This document shows positions 1 through 6,143 of a DNA stretch of 18,508 nt, in pieces. Numbering within the stretch: position 1 is the stretch's first letter; the number at the start of each line of letters is the position of its first letter. Made by a program: the position numbers and the translations under genes. The notes below the pieces were generated by a model that searched no databases, had not been told where the DNA came from, and was given only the letters and a program-made list of their open reading frames with translations. The stretch lies in the NCBI GenBank assembly GCA_001303665.1, contig LJUF01000055.1, positions 1 to 18,508 on the forward strand. Direction: 5' to 3'. The stretch comes from Phycisphaerae bacterium SM23_33. Lineage in GTDB: Bacteria; Planctomycetota; Phycisphaerae; SM23-33.

Positions 1-1134
1 GGCCAGTCCGCCGCCGCTGATCTCGTAGCCCTTCCGGGTGCAGTAGGATTGCAGCCGCGGGTGGGCCAGGGCCTCATGGTCCGGCCAGCCCACCTTGCCC
101 ACGTACACGTTCCAGCTCTCGGTCCCGCTGGAATCCTGATACAGCCGCAGGGGAGCCTTCGGCGAGGTGACCTGCAGGTCCTTCTCGGTAAGGGCCACCA
201 GGGGCGAGGAGTCCTTCGCCAGCCGCAGGTTCAGCGTCAGCTCGCCTATGTACACGCTGTTGACCGCGCCCTGGTTGTGGGCGTTGGTCGGCTGGCCGTT
301 CTCGTCGGCGAGCACGGGGTGGTTGTTCTCCACGGTGAAGTCCACGCGGACGTCCGGCCGGCCGGCGGTGAAATACATTCGAGCGGTGAAGTCGAGCGGC
401 GCCTTGCCGGATTCGTCCAGGATGCTGCCCATCACCTTAGCGACGGCCGCCAGCGGGCCCGCGCGCTCGAGCTTTACCGACGTGGCCCGCGGCTTCAGGT
501 CGGGCGTTCCTCCCTCCACGACGCCCAGCTTTCCCGCGGGCCTGTATCGGATCGCCTCGGCGGCCGACAGGGGCTGGAGCAGCGCCCGGCCGGCGACGGT
601 CACCTGGTGAAGGAGATTGAAGTCCGCCGACGTGTTCAGCTCGAACTTCGCCGCGCCCGTGTCGATCGTCATCTTCCCGGGCGTCGCCGTGTCGATGCGG
701 ATTGGCTTCTCCGGGGCGGGCCCCGGCCCGGCGGCGTCCAGCAGCAGCGTCTGCCCGGCCCCGGCGCCCACCGAGGCCAGGCAGCCGACCAGCACCCACT
801 TCACCGGCCGCGAGGCCTCGCCCGGCGGGCCCCCCCACCGAGCCAGCACCTCGAACTGGGCCGGGATCGGCTTGCCCGCCTGGTCGCGCAGCCGCAGCCG
901 GGAAGGCTCTGCGACCTGCCAAGCCCTCGGGATCGGCACACCGAAGCCAACGTACTCTCCGGTCCGCGCGACGCCGGCGCGCTCCTGCACCGTGATTCGA
1001 ACCGCCTCGCCCGCGGCCGCGGCGGCCTGGGGCTGACCTGAGTCCGCGCCTGCTTCGCAAAGCAATAGGACCAGCGACGAGAACACCAGGGCCCGGACCA
1101 CAAGGACCGCCGCCCGCGACCTGCTCGGTTTCAT
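1..1134 (-). CDS. Secreted PcRGLX/YetA-like N-terminal domain protein (partial, C-terminus off the window)
   Basis: An open frame of 378 codons runs from an ATG at 1134 to the window edge without a stop, so only the N-terminal part is present. A GGAGGT Shine-Dalgarno sits 6 nt before the ATG. Residues 1 to about 31 form a basic-then-hydrophobic signal peptide (core ALVFSSLVLLL), so export is expected. From about residue 45 the pattern resembles the N-terminal RIFT-barrel domain of PcRGLX/YetA-like proteins: a GFGVPIPRAW segment, LRLRDQAGKPIPAQFEVLAR, then RPVKWVLVGC. That domain is known from exo-rhamnogalacturonan lyase-type and uncharacterised secreted proteins. A beta-rich region follows (FTARMYFTAGRPDVRVDFTV, VYIGELTLNLRL). 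A role in polysaccharide breakdown is inferred from the family and from the divergent DUF4832-like neighbour. The catalytic part is not in the window, so the activity cannot be named. Confidence 0.8.
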   Translation of the reverse strand, partial: MKPSRSRAAVLVVRALVFSSLVLLLCEAGADSGQPQAAAAAGEAVRITVQERAGVARTGEYVGFGVPIPRAWQVAEPSRLRLRDQAGKPIPAQFEVLARWGGPPGEASRPVKWVLVGCLASVGAGAGQTLLLDAAGPGPAPEKPIRIDTATPGKMTIDTGAAKFELNTSADFNLLHQVTVAGRALLQPLSAAEAIRYRPAGKLGVVEGGTPDLKPRATSVKLERAGPLAAVAKVMGSILDESGKAPLDFTARMYFTAGRPDVRVDFTVENNHPVLADENGQPTNAHNQGAVNSVYIGELTLNLRLAKDSSPLVALTEKDLQVTSPKAPLRLYQDSSGTESWNVYVGKVGWPDHEALAHPRLQSYCTRKGYEISGGGLA

Positions 1135-1155
1135 TTGGCACCTCCGCTGTGTGCG

Positions 1156-1178
1156 CCGCCCGGCGTCATGCCGGGCGG
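1156..1178 (-). promoter_or_regulatory. Perfect leader hairpin upstream of the PcRGLX/YetA-like gene
   Basis: CCGCCCGGC and GCCGGGCGG form a perfect 9-bp stem around a 5-nt loop. It lies in the presumed leader of the minus-strand gene, ending about 10 nt upstream of its GGAGGT ribosome-binding site. The sequence shows the structure directly. A role in RNA stability, attenuation or repressor binding is only possible. No T-run follows it, so it is not a typical intrinsic terminator. Confidence 0.4.
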
Positions 1179-1287
1179 ACCGCCCCTAATGGAACCAGGG
1201 TCGGGCCGCAGCTTCAAGCAAGGAGTTCGGCGCGGCTGGCCGGATATGAGGCAGGGCGCGGACTGCGGGCTGGGTTGTTCCGGCCTA

Positions 1288-1316
1288 TTGAGCGTGCGGC
1301 CCGCGCGGGGTATCAT
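1288..1316 (+). promoter_or_regulatory. Sigma70-type promoter for the DUF4832-like gene
   Basis: The -35 box TTGAGC (1288-1293) and -10 box TATCAT (1311-1316) are separated by exactly 17 nt. They match the consensus at 4 of 6 and 5 of 6 positions. Transcription would start near 1323, giving a leader of about 26 nt before the ATG at 1349, with an AGAAAGGA ribosome-binding site in between. The spacer contains a CCCGCGCGGG palindrome that a regulator could use, but in DNA this GC-rich it may be chance. Confidence 0.55.
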
Positions 1317-1348
1317 CCTGCCGGCTCATATTCCAGAAAGGATCGGAC

Positions 1349-2710
1349 ATGCCCGAGGTCATTCGCCGCATCCGCCCGACGCCCGTGGACGACTACCTGG
1401 ACAACCCGCATCGCGGCTGCTGCACCTTCCAGCGCTTCAACGGCGACGAGCTGTTCGCCGGAACCCGATGGTCGGAGGAGGGCCCGACGGAGTTTCCGCA
1501 GCGGAAGTACGAACGGCCGGCCCCGGAGTACCTGCCCACGACCGTGGCCTACTGCCGCTGGTTCTGGCGGCTGATGGAGCCGCAGCGGGGCCGGTACGAC
1601 TTCTCCATGATCGACCGCTCGCTGCAGGTGTGCGACGAGCGCGGGCAGACGCTGGCGGTGCGGCTGATGGCGCACGGCTCGGCCCACCAGCCGCAGGTGC
1701 CCGATTGGTACGCCCAGAGCTGCCCCATGACGGAGAACCGCCAGAAGAGGGTTCCCTTCATGGGCCCGGTGTACGATGCGCCGGAGTACTTCGAGCACTG
1801 GGGCCGGTTCGTCCGCGAGTTCGCCGCCCGCTACGACGAGCATCCGCTGCTGGAGACGATCGACGTGACCTACATCGGCCCCTGGGGCGAGGGGGCGGGC
1901 GAGTGCAGCCCGCCGCAGTGCCGCCGGTTCGCCGAGCTCTGGGCCGAGGCCTTCGTCCACACGCCGCGGCTGGGGATGATCGGCGGGGAGCAGATGAAGG
2001 CCGCCATCGCCACCGGCGCCGGCTGGCGCTGCGACTGCTTCGGAGACCAGCGCTTCTTCGGCAGCCCCACCGTCCCCCATTACCTGTCCTGGAACCACAT
2101 GTTCGACGCCTATCCCAGCAGCCTCGTCCAGTGCGGCGCCCGCGATGCCTGGCGGACCGGCCCGGTCCACTTCGAGACCTGCGGCGTGCCCATGAACTGG
2201 TACCGCCTCAACGGCGACATCGACTTCGTCATCCAGCAGGGCCTGAAGTACCACGGCACGTACTTCATGCCCAAGAGCACCGCCCTGCCGCCGGCCTGGA
2301 TGGACAAGCTGGACGCCTACTGCCGGCAACTGGGATACCGGTTCGTGCTGCGGCAGGCGACCGTCTCGACCCGCGTGCCGCTGGGCGGGCGACTGCACTT
2401 CGAGGCCTGGATCGAGAACGTGGGCGTGGCCCCGATCTACCGGCGATATGACTTCGCGGTGCGGCTGCGCCAGGGCAACCGCGAGGCCGTCATCGCCTTC
2501 ACCGACGAGGACGTCCGCACCTGGCTGCCCGGCGACGCCTACCTCCAGCGGGACATCCCGCTGCCGGAGGGCTTCGACCGCGGCTGGGTGGAGGTCGCCG
2601 CCGCCCTGGTCCACCCCAAGACCGAGCAGCCGAGCATCGACTTCGCCGTCAGGGAGCGCTTCCCCGACCGCTGGGTTGACCTGGGCGGCTTCGAGATCGT
2701 CGCGGCCTAG
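1349..2710 (+). CDS. DUF4832-like putative glycoside hydrolase, (beta/alpha)8-barrel
   Basis: A 453-residue protein starting at ATG 1349 behind AGAAAGGA. It has no signal peptide, so it is probably cytoplasmic. The N-terminus carries NPHRG (19-23), matching the NPxRG opening of DUF4874/DUF4832-type proteins. Residues about 60-310 look like a (beta/alpha)8 barrel: WRLMEPQRGRYDFSMIDRSL and AVRLMAHGSAHQP resemble the 'ground-plan' strands of retaining glycosidases. Candidate acid/base and nucleophile are Glu181 (GPWGEG, 177-182) and Glu276 (HFETC). Residues about 330-453 (RFVLRQATVSTRVPLGG...FEAWIENVGVAPIYRRYDFAVRLR) fit the C-terminal beta-sandwich of DUF4832. Substrate is unknown. With the divergent PcRGLX/YetA-like gene it may form a small polysaccharide-use locus. 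Family assignment is fairly secure; hydrolase activity is inferred. Confidence 0.82.
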   Translation: MPEVIRRIRPTPVDDYLDNPHRGCCTFQRFNGDELFAGTRWSEEGPTEFPQRKYERPAPEYLPTTVAYCRWFWRLMEPQRGRYDFSMIDRSLQVCDERGQTLAVRLMAHGSAHQPQVPDWYAQSCPMTENRQKRVPFMGPVYDAPEYFEHWGRFVREFAARYDEHPLLETIDVTYIGPWGEGAGECSPPQCRRFAELWAEAFVHTPRLGMIGGEQMKAAIATGAGWRCDCFGDQRFFGSPTVPHYLSWNHMFDAYPSSLVQCGARDAWRTGPVHFETCGVPMNWYRLNGDIDFVIQQGLKYHGTYFMPKSTALPPAWMDKLDAYCRQLGYRFVLRQATVSTRVPLGGRLHFEAWIENVGVAPIYRRYDFAVRLRQGNREAVIAFTDEDVRTWLPGDAYLQRDIPLPEGFDRGWVEVAAALVHPKTEQPSIDFAVRERFPDRWVDLGGFEIVAA

Positions 2711-2745
2711 CCGCCAGACGTGGGCCCTGCCCGGCGGAAAGAAGC

Positions 2746-2842
2746 CCGCCTTCGCCCTCGTTGCGCTCGGGCTATGGCGGGCACCCCCTTGCGCCAATGC
2801 CCCGGCGGATGAATCCGCCGAAGCCTTGGCGAAGGCGGATGG
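2746..2842 (+). repeat. 97-bp structured direct repeat, copy 1
   Basis: Nearly identical to 3092-3188 (two C/T differences over 97 bp). The core, 2746-2838, begins with CCGCCTTCGCC and ends with its exact reverse complement GGCGAAGGCGG, giving 11-bp terminal inverted repeats. Inside lie a GGCGGAT-GA-ATCCGCC hairpin and an imperfect GCCCGAGCGCAGCGAGGGC fold. The compact, foldable, non-coding make-up is that of a MITE- or REP-like element. Copy 1 lies 35 bp past the stop of the DUF4832-like gene. Confidence 0.85.
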
Positions 2843-2871
2843 AGCCGACGTTCCTGGCAGCGAAACAGTCT

Positions 2872-3091
2872 CTATAGGAAATGCCTCTTTAGGAAGGCGC
2901 GCCCTGATCCAGACTTCAGGTATCGCTCCAAGGCATTGGCCCTGCGTTCATTCGCGAACTGCAAAGCCGCAACGAGTTCCCAGGGAGCGTGCTTTGATGT
3001 GTGGGAAGACCGCCCGGCGTTGTGCTCTTTGAGGCGATCCTGGAGATTGGCCGTGACACCAACATAGGTCTGCTTCGGGTGCGTGGAACTG
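2872..3091 (-). pseudogene. GIY-YIG nuclease family protein, 5'-truncated remnant
   Basis: Read on the minus strand, the frame gives SSTHPKQTYVGVTANLQD, then RLKEHNAGRSSHTSKHAPWE, LVAALQFANERRANALERYL and KSGSGRAFLKRHFL, ending at TAG (2872-2874). This is the small single-domain GIY-YIG family: TYVGVT is the 'YIG' half-motif, Arg of DRLKEHN is the usual basic residue, and the LERYLKSGSGRAFL ending is typical. About the first ten residues, including the 'GIY' half and the start codon, are missing. The frame runs directly into the 97-bp repeat and meets an in-frame stop at 3118-3120. Only the tRNA lies beyond the repeat, so the lost 5' end is not elsewhere in the window. The remaining 72 codons are intact, so the damage may be recent. 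Expression as an active nuclease is unlikely. Confidence 0.75.
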
Positions 3092-3188
3092 CCGCCTTCG
3101 CCCTCGCTGCGCTCGGGCTATGGCGGGCACCCCCTTGCGCCAACGCCCCGGCGGATGAATCCGCCGAAGCCTTGGCGAAGGCGGATGG
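3092..3188 (+). repeat. 97-bp structured direct repeat, copy 2, abutting tRNA-Val
   Basis: Second copy of the element at 2746-2842, same orientation. Its terminal inverted repeats are CCGCCTTCGCC (3092-3102) and GGCGAAGGCGG (3174-3184), with the inner GGCGGAT/ATCCGCC hairpin at 3150-3165. The right end lies one base from the discriminator base of tRNA-Val, and the shared ATGG overlaps the tRNA's last bases. The left end marks exactly where the GIY-YIG coding sequence is cut. Confidence 0.85.
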
Positions 3189-3259
3189 GCCGTACAGGAC
3201 TCGAACCTGTGACCTCACGGGTGTGATCCGTGCGCTCTAGCCAACTGAGCTAACGGCCC
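3186..3259 (-). tRNA. tRNA-Val (anticodon CAC)
   Basis: A complete 74-nt cloverleaf reads on the minus strand. It has a perfect 7-bp acceptor stem (GGGCCGT/ACGGCCC), a D arm GCTC-AGTTGGCTA-GAGC, an anticodon stem CACGG/CCGTG around loop ATCACAC, a 5-nt variable region, a T arm ACAGG-TTCGAGT-CCTGT and discriminator A. The anticodon at positions 34-36 is CAC, decoding GUG valine. CCA is not encoded: the genome reads TCC there, where the repeat begins, so CCA must be added enzymatically. The gene lies 37 bp downstream of tatA on the same strand and may share its strong promoter; no separate promoter is evident in the short gap. Confidence 0.93.
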
Positions 3260-3296
3260 GATGTCAGGCCTGCGGCGGCGCGCCCGGCGGCGGGCG

Positions 3297-3512
3297 TCAG
3301 CCCCTGGGCTGGCCCTCGTCGTCGGAGGCCGCCTCCTCAACCTCGTCCGCCGCCTCCCTGACGTCCTTCTTGACGCCCTTGAGGCCCTTCTTGAACTCCA
3401 CCAGGCCCTGCCCGAGGCTCCGCCCCACTTCGGGCAGCCGGCGGCCGAAGATCAGCACCGCCACGATGCCGATAACCACAAGCTCCTGCCAGCCTATCAT
3501 TGCCAGCATCAC
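3297..3512 (-). CDS. tatA: Twin-arginine translocase subunit TatA/TatE family
   Basis: A 71-residue protein with one N-terminal membrane helix (about 8-23), followed by FGRRLPEVGRSLGQGLVEFK. That segment holds the FG hinge, the LPE motif and the amphipathic helix that define TatA. The tail is acidic and charged. TatA oligomerises to form the pore that exports folded proteins carrying twin-arginine signals. The length is normal for TatA. Two starts are possible, GTG at 3512 and ATG at 3509; a GGAG sits 6 or 9 nt upstream respectively. No tatC or tatB is nearby, which is common where tat genes are scattered. A consensus-class promoter (3543-3570) lies just upstream, and tRNA-Val follows. Confidence 0.93.
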   Translation of the reverse strand: MMLAMIGWQELVVIGIVAVLIFGRRLPEVGRSLGQGLVEFKKGLKGVKKDVREAADEVEEAASDDEGQPRG

Positions 3513-3542
3513 TGTAAGCTCCGATACGTTCCCGACGCGCTC

Positions 3543-3570
3543 ATTATAGAGTCCCCGCCGGGGCTGTCAA
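3543..3570 (-). promoter_or_regulatory. Consensus sigma70-type promoter for tatA (and possibly tRNA-Val)
   Basis: On the minus strand TTGACA (3565-3570) and TATAAT (3543-3548) are both perfect consensus hexamers, separated by 16 nt. The TGA stop of the upstream pseudouridine synthase (3567-3569) lies within TTGACA. The spacer holds a CCCC-GGC-GGGG inverted repeat. Transcription would begin near 3536, about 25 nt before tatA. Two perfect boxes at workable spacing are very unlikely by chance in such GC-rich DNA. Confidence 0.8.
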
Positions 3571-4682
3571 AGCATATCGGCCGGCGCGGCGGAGCCCAGG
3601 GCCCGCAGGGCCGCCAGGAAGTCATCCGGGATGGGGGCCTCCAGACGCAGGGTCTTGAGGGTGCCGGGATGCTGGAACTCGATGGCCCGGGCGTGCAGGG
3701 CCTGGCGGGTGATGATGGGCCCCTCGGCCACGTCGGACCGGCCTTGAAGCTGGCTCTGATAGATGGGCCCGCCGCCGTAGACGCGGTCACCCACGACGGG
3801 ATGGCCGATGAAGCTCATGTGCACCCGAAGCTGGTGGGTCCGCCCCGTCTGCGGATACAGCTCCACGAAGCTAAAGCCGGCGGCGACGGCCCCCGCTCGG
3901 GGGAGGCGCTGGATGACGCGATAGCGGGTGAGGGCGGGCTTGACGGTGCCCGGGAACGGCCGGCCGGTGCCGCGATGCACGGCGTACCTCTCGCGGATCC
4001 TGGGATGGCTGCCGATGGGGGCGTCGATGACGTCCTCGTCCAGCTCCAGTTGCCCGTGCACGATGGCCTGGTAGGTCTTGCGGACCCTGCGCAGCTCAAA
4101 CTGCCTGCCCAGCCGCCACAGGGCGCGCTCGGTCTTGGCCAGGATCATCACCCCGGTGGTGTCGCGGTCGAGCCGGTGGACGATGCCCGGCCGGTACCAC
4201 CCGCCGGGGGCCGGCAGGTCGCCCAGGCTGCCGGCGCGCTGCTGGAAGTAATGCGCCAGGGCGTTAAGCAGCGTCCCCGTGGGGTTGCCCCGGCCGGGGT
4301 GGACGATCAGCCCCGGCTGCTTGTTGACGGCGATGATGTCCTGGTCCTCATAGATGACATCCAGCGGGATGGGTTCGGGGGGGATGACCTTTTCGGCCGG
4401 CTCAGGCAGCAGCATCTCAATCACGTCGCCGGTGCGGATGAAGTAGGAGGGCTTGACCTTGCGGCCGTTGACCGTCACCGCCCCTTCGCGGATGTATCGC
4501 TGCAGCCCGGTCCGCGACATCTCGCCCAGCCGCCCGGCGAGGTACTTGTCCAGCCGGCGGTCCGGCAGCGCCCGGCGGATGTCGATCCGCAGGCGGCGCA
4601 GCCCGTCGGCCTCCGCCTCCGCGGAGGTCTCGACCTCCTGCATTCCCGCGCCGCGGGGTTTCTTGCGCTTTGGGGGCGACAT
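3567..4682 (-). CDS. RluA-family 23S rRNA pseudouridine synthase
   Basis: From ATG 4682 the protein has 371 residues. After a lysine-rich start, an S4 RNA-binding domain (RLDKYLAGRLGEMSRTGLQR...VTVNGRKVK) occupies roughly residues 45-110. The RluA catalytic domain follows, with VIYEDQDIIAVNKQPGLIVH, the hallmark GIVHRLDRDTTGVMILAK (catalytic Asp in HRLD) and the conserved PQTGRTHQLRVHM. S4 plus catalytic domain and this length fit the RluC/RluD group, which isomerises uridines in 23S rRNA helices; the exact target cannot be read from sequence. A longer reading from GTG 4739 would run through the intrinsic terminator, so 4682 is preferred, although its Shine-Dalgarno is weak; ATG 4643 is an alternative. 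The stop codon overlaps the -35 box of the tatA promoter. Confidence 0.92.
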   Translation of the reverse strand: MSPPKRKKPRGAGMQEVETSAEAEADGLRRLRIDIRRALPDRRLDKYLAGRLGEMSRTGLQRYIREGAVTVNGRKVKPSYFIRTGDVIEMLLPEPAEKVIPPEPIPLDVIYEDQDIIAVNKQPGLIVHPGRGNPTGTLLNALAHYFQQRAGSLGDLPAPGGWYRPGIVHRLDRDTTGVMILAKTERALWRLGRQFELRRVRKTYQAIVHGQLELDEDVIDAPIGSHPRIRERYAVHRGTGRPFPGTVKPALTRYRVIQRLPRAGAVAAGFSFVELYPQTGRTHQLRVHMSFIGHPVVGDRVYGGGPIYQSQLQGRSDVAEGPIITRQALHARAIEFQHPGTLKTLRLEAPIPDDFLAALRALGSAAPADML

Positions 4683-4695
4683 GGTCCGGCTGCCG

Positions 4696-4724
4696 AAAAA
4701 AGGCCCGCGGCCGACGCCGCGGGC
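4696..4724 (-). terminator. Intrinsic terminator after the corrinoid protein gene
   Basis: On the minus strand, GCCCGCGG and CCGCGGGC form a perfect 8-bp stem with a 6-nt loop, followed by CC and six T. It begins 7 nt past the TAG stop (4732-4734) of the corrinoid protein gene. It also separates that gene from the pseudouridine synthase, which therefore needs its own promoter or readthrough. Confidence 0.85.
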
Positions 4725-4731
4725 TTCTATT

Positions 4732-5289
4732 CTACGCACTCCGCGATGGAGAAATAAGTGGCCCGCCCACCATGGTCTTGACCTTGAGTTTGGCGGCCTT
4801 GATGGCCTTGACCACCTCGGGCATCTGCGGCATGGTGGTGGTCAGCAGGGCGCTCATCGCCACGATCTGGGCGCCGCTTTCCTTGGCGGCCTGGAGGAAC
4901 TTCTCCGGCGGGGCGTCGGTGCCCACGTCCACCACCTTCAGCCCCCCGCCGGTGAGCATCATGCCGACCAGGTTCTTGCCGATATCGTGCAGGTCGCCCT
5001 TGACGGTGCCCAGCACGACCACCCCCATGGGTTTCACGCCGGTTTCCTTGAGCTTCGGCCCCAGCACGCCCAGCCCGCCGTGCATCGCCCGGGCGGCGAT
5101 GAGGACCTCCGGCACGTACACTTCGTTCTTCTTGAAGCGATCGCCCACGACGCTCATCCCGGCGATCAGGCCCCTCTCCAGGATCTCGCCGGGCGCCACG
5201 CCGTCATCCAGCGCCTGCTGGGTGAGTTCCACCACGGTGTTGCGATCGCCCCGGATGAGTGCCTCGGCAATAGCCTGCAGCTTTGCCAT
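4732..5289 (-). CDS. Corrinoid (B12)-binding methyltransferase-type protein, C-terminally short
   Basis: A 185-residue protein starting at ATG 5289 behind a strong GGAGGTAGG site. Residues 1 to about 85 form the helical cap domain (B12-binding_2 type), with the typical NEVYVPEVLIAARAM. The Rossmann B12 domain begins near residue 88. It carries the base-off/His-on motif GDLHDIG (D99-x-H101-x-x-G104, His101 being the expected cobalt ligand), then MSALLTTTMPQMP and TMVGG. Such proteins shuttle methyl groups between a substrate methyltransferase and an acceptor in anaerobic one-carbon metabolism. The protein stops about ten residues after VGG (PLISPSRSA), whereas family members usually continue some 25-30 residues through a GADGYA-like strand and a final helix. 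Other frames downstream do not restore that ending. No partner methyltransferase is adjacent. Family identity is secure; integrity is doubtful. Confidence 0.88.
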   Translation of the reverse strand: MAKLQAIAEALIRGDRNTVVELTQQALDDGVAPGEILERGLIAGMSVVGDRFKKNEVYVPEVLIAARAMHGGLGVLGPKLKETGVKPMGVVVLGTVKGDLHDIGKNLVGMMLTGGGLKVVDVGTDAPPEKFLQAAKESGAQIVAMSALLTTTMPQMPEVVKAIKAAKLKVKTMVGGPLISPSRSA

Positions 5290-5404
5290 GAATACCTACC
5301 TCCGAACCTCTTGGACTGACGCCTTCCCGCTGTGGGGCCCCAGCGCCCGTGCATCGGGCTGGACGCCCTGGCCGCACGACACACTGCCGGCAGCAGAAGT
5401 GCAG

Positions 5405-5433
5405 TTAATAATGAATCGGGGCGTCCCTGTAAA
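5405..5433 (-). promoter_or_regulatory. Sigma70-type promoter for the corrinoid protein gene
   Basis: In the 164-bp gap upstream of the corrinoid gene, the minus strand shows TTTACA (5428-5433; 5 of 6 to consensus) and TATTAA (5405-5410; 4 of 6), with a 17-nt spacer. Transcription would begin near 5398, leaving a leader of about 110 nt. That leader is too short for a full cobalamin riboswitch, and I see no B12-box. Confidence 0.5.
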
Positions 5434-5453
5434 CTGCCTTCGCGAAAAAAAAG

Positions 5454-6143
5454 CTACTTGGGCTTCTCCGCGGCCGGGGCCGTGGCCGCCGGTGCGGTGG
5501 CGGTGGCCGGCTGAGTCGGCAAGGTCGTGGCGAACTTTACCGGCTGAGACCACGCCTGCCGCATCTCCAGCCGCCTGGCCGCCTCCTGGGCCACGGGATA
5601 ACCTGAGTTCACCAGCGGGGCCACGTTCCTGTACTGCTGCTCCGCCGCGGCAAAGTCGCCGGCGTTCTCGGCCAGCACCCCCAGGCCCAGATGGGCCTTG
5701 GCCACGAAAAGCTTCCTTTCCGGGTGGGCGGAGATGATCATCTTGTACAGGTCTTCGGCCTTCCGGCGGTAGTCCTGGGCCTCGGACGCGTCGGAACTGT
5801 GCAGCGCCCTGAGGTACCTCTCACAGCAGAAGTCGCCGGCCCAGATGGCCGCGGAGGCGGCCAGCACGGGGTCCTTGGCGGTCTCCGCCAGGGCCGTCAG
5901 CCCCGCCAGCCGGTCCTTCTCCGGGATCTTCTCGTCGGTGAGCAGCTTCTCGAACTGGGCCTTGTCCTCTCGATATCGGGCCGATTCCCGGCCAGTGTAG
6001 TGTCGCACGATCAGCAGCACGATCACCGCCGCGGCCAGGCCCACAAGAATCCAGTTGCCGTACTTGCTGAAGATCTCCTTCAGCTTGCCCAGCTCCTGGG
6101 CCAGCACGTTTTCCTTCAGCTCGTGGCGCCTGCGTGACTTCAT
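5454..6143 (-). CDS. Membrane-anchored tetratricopeptide-repeat protein (YfgM-like architecture)
   Basis: A 229-residue protein with a basic, charged N-terminus (MKSRRRHELKENVLAQELGK), a single membrane helix at about residues 31-47 and an extracytoplasmic helical part. Helical pairs around 80-190 (AAIWAGDFCCERYL, AEDLYKMIISAHPERKLFVA, LGLGVLAENAGDFAAAEQQY) read as TPR-like repeats. The layout is that of the TPR_21/YfgM-type domain: one anchor plus a TPR scaffold for protein contacts. The tail is a low-complexity Ala/Thr/Pro stretch. The ATG at 6143 overlaps the TGA of the upstream lipoprotein gene (ATGA), so the two are probably translationally coupled. The KSRRRHEL opening resembles planctomycete members of this group. 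Its partner is unknown. Confidence 0.8.
   Translation of the reverse strand: MKSRRRHELKENVLAQELGKLKEIFSKYGNWILVGLAAAVIVLLIVRHYTGRESARYREDKAQFEKLLTDEKIPEKDRLAGLTALAETAKDPVLAASAAIWAGDFCCERYLRALHSSDASEAQDYRRKAEDLYKMIISAHPERKLFVAKAHLGLGVLAENAGDFAAAEQQYRNVAPLVNSGYPVAQEAARRLEMRQAWSQPVKFATTLPTQPATATAPAATAPAAEKPK

Noticed and set aside
437..1141. 234-codon minus-strand open frame overlapping the PcRGLX/YetA-like gene
   Set aside because: Its product is almost only Gly, Arg, Ala and Pro; the overlapping frame from 1134 gives a signal peptide and a recognisable domain.
1313..2797. 494-codon minus-strand frame opposite the DUF4832-like gene
   Set aside because: It is long only because GC-rich antisense frames lack stops; the product has no recognisable domain and begins inside the 97-bp repeat.
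2746..3188. CRISPR array from the two repeats
   Set aside because: Only two copies, 97 bp long and about 250 bp apart, with a coding remnant between them; neither spacing nor repeat size fits CRISPR.
4683..4739. Start of the pseudouridine synthase at GTG 4739
   Set aside because: The extra 19 codons cross the terminator hairpin of the upstream gene and add no conserved sequence.
5290..5404. Cobalamin riboswitch in the leader of the corrinoid protein gene
   Set aside because: The leader is only about 110 nt and no B12-box-like sequence or matching fold is evident.
5444..5456. T-run just after the TPR gene stop (minus strand) as an intrinsic terminator
   Set aside because: The nearest plausible stem lies inside the coding region, about 17 nt from the T-run, which is too far for a typical terminator.
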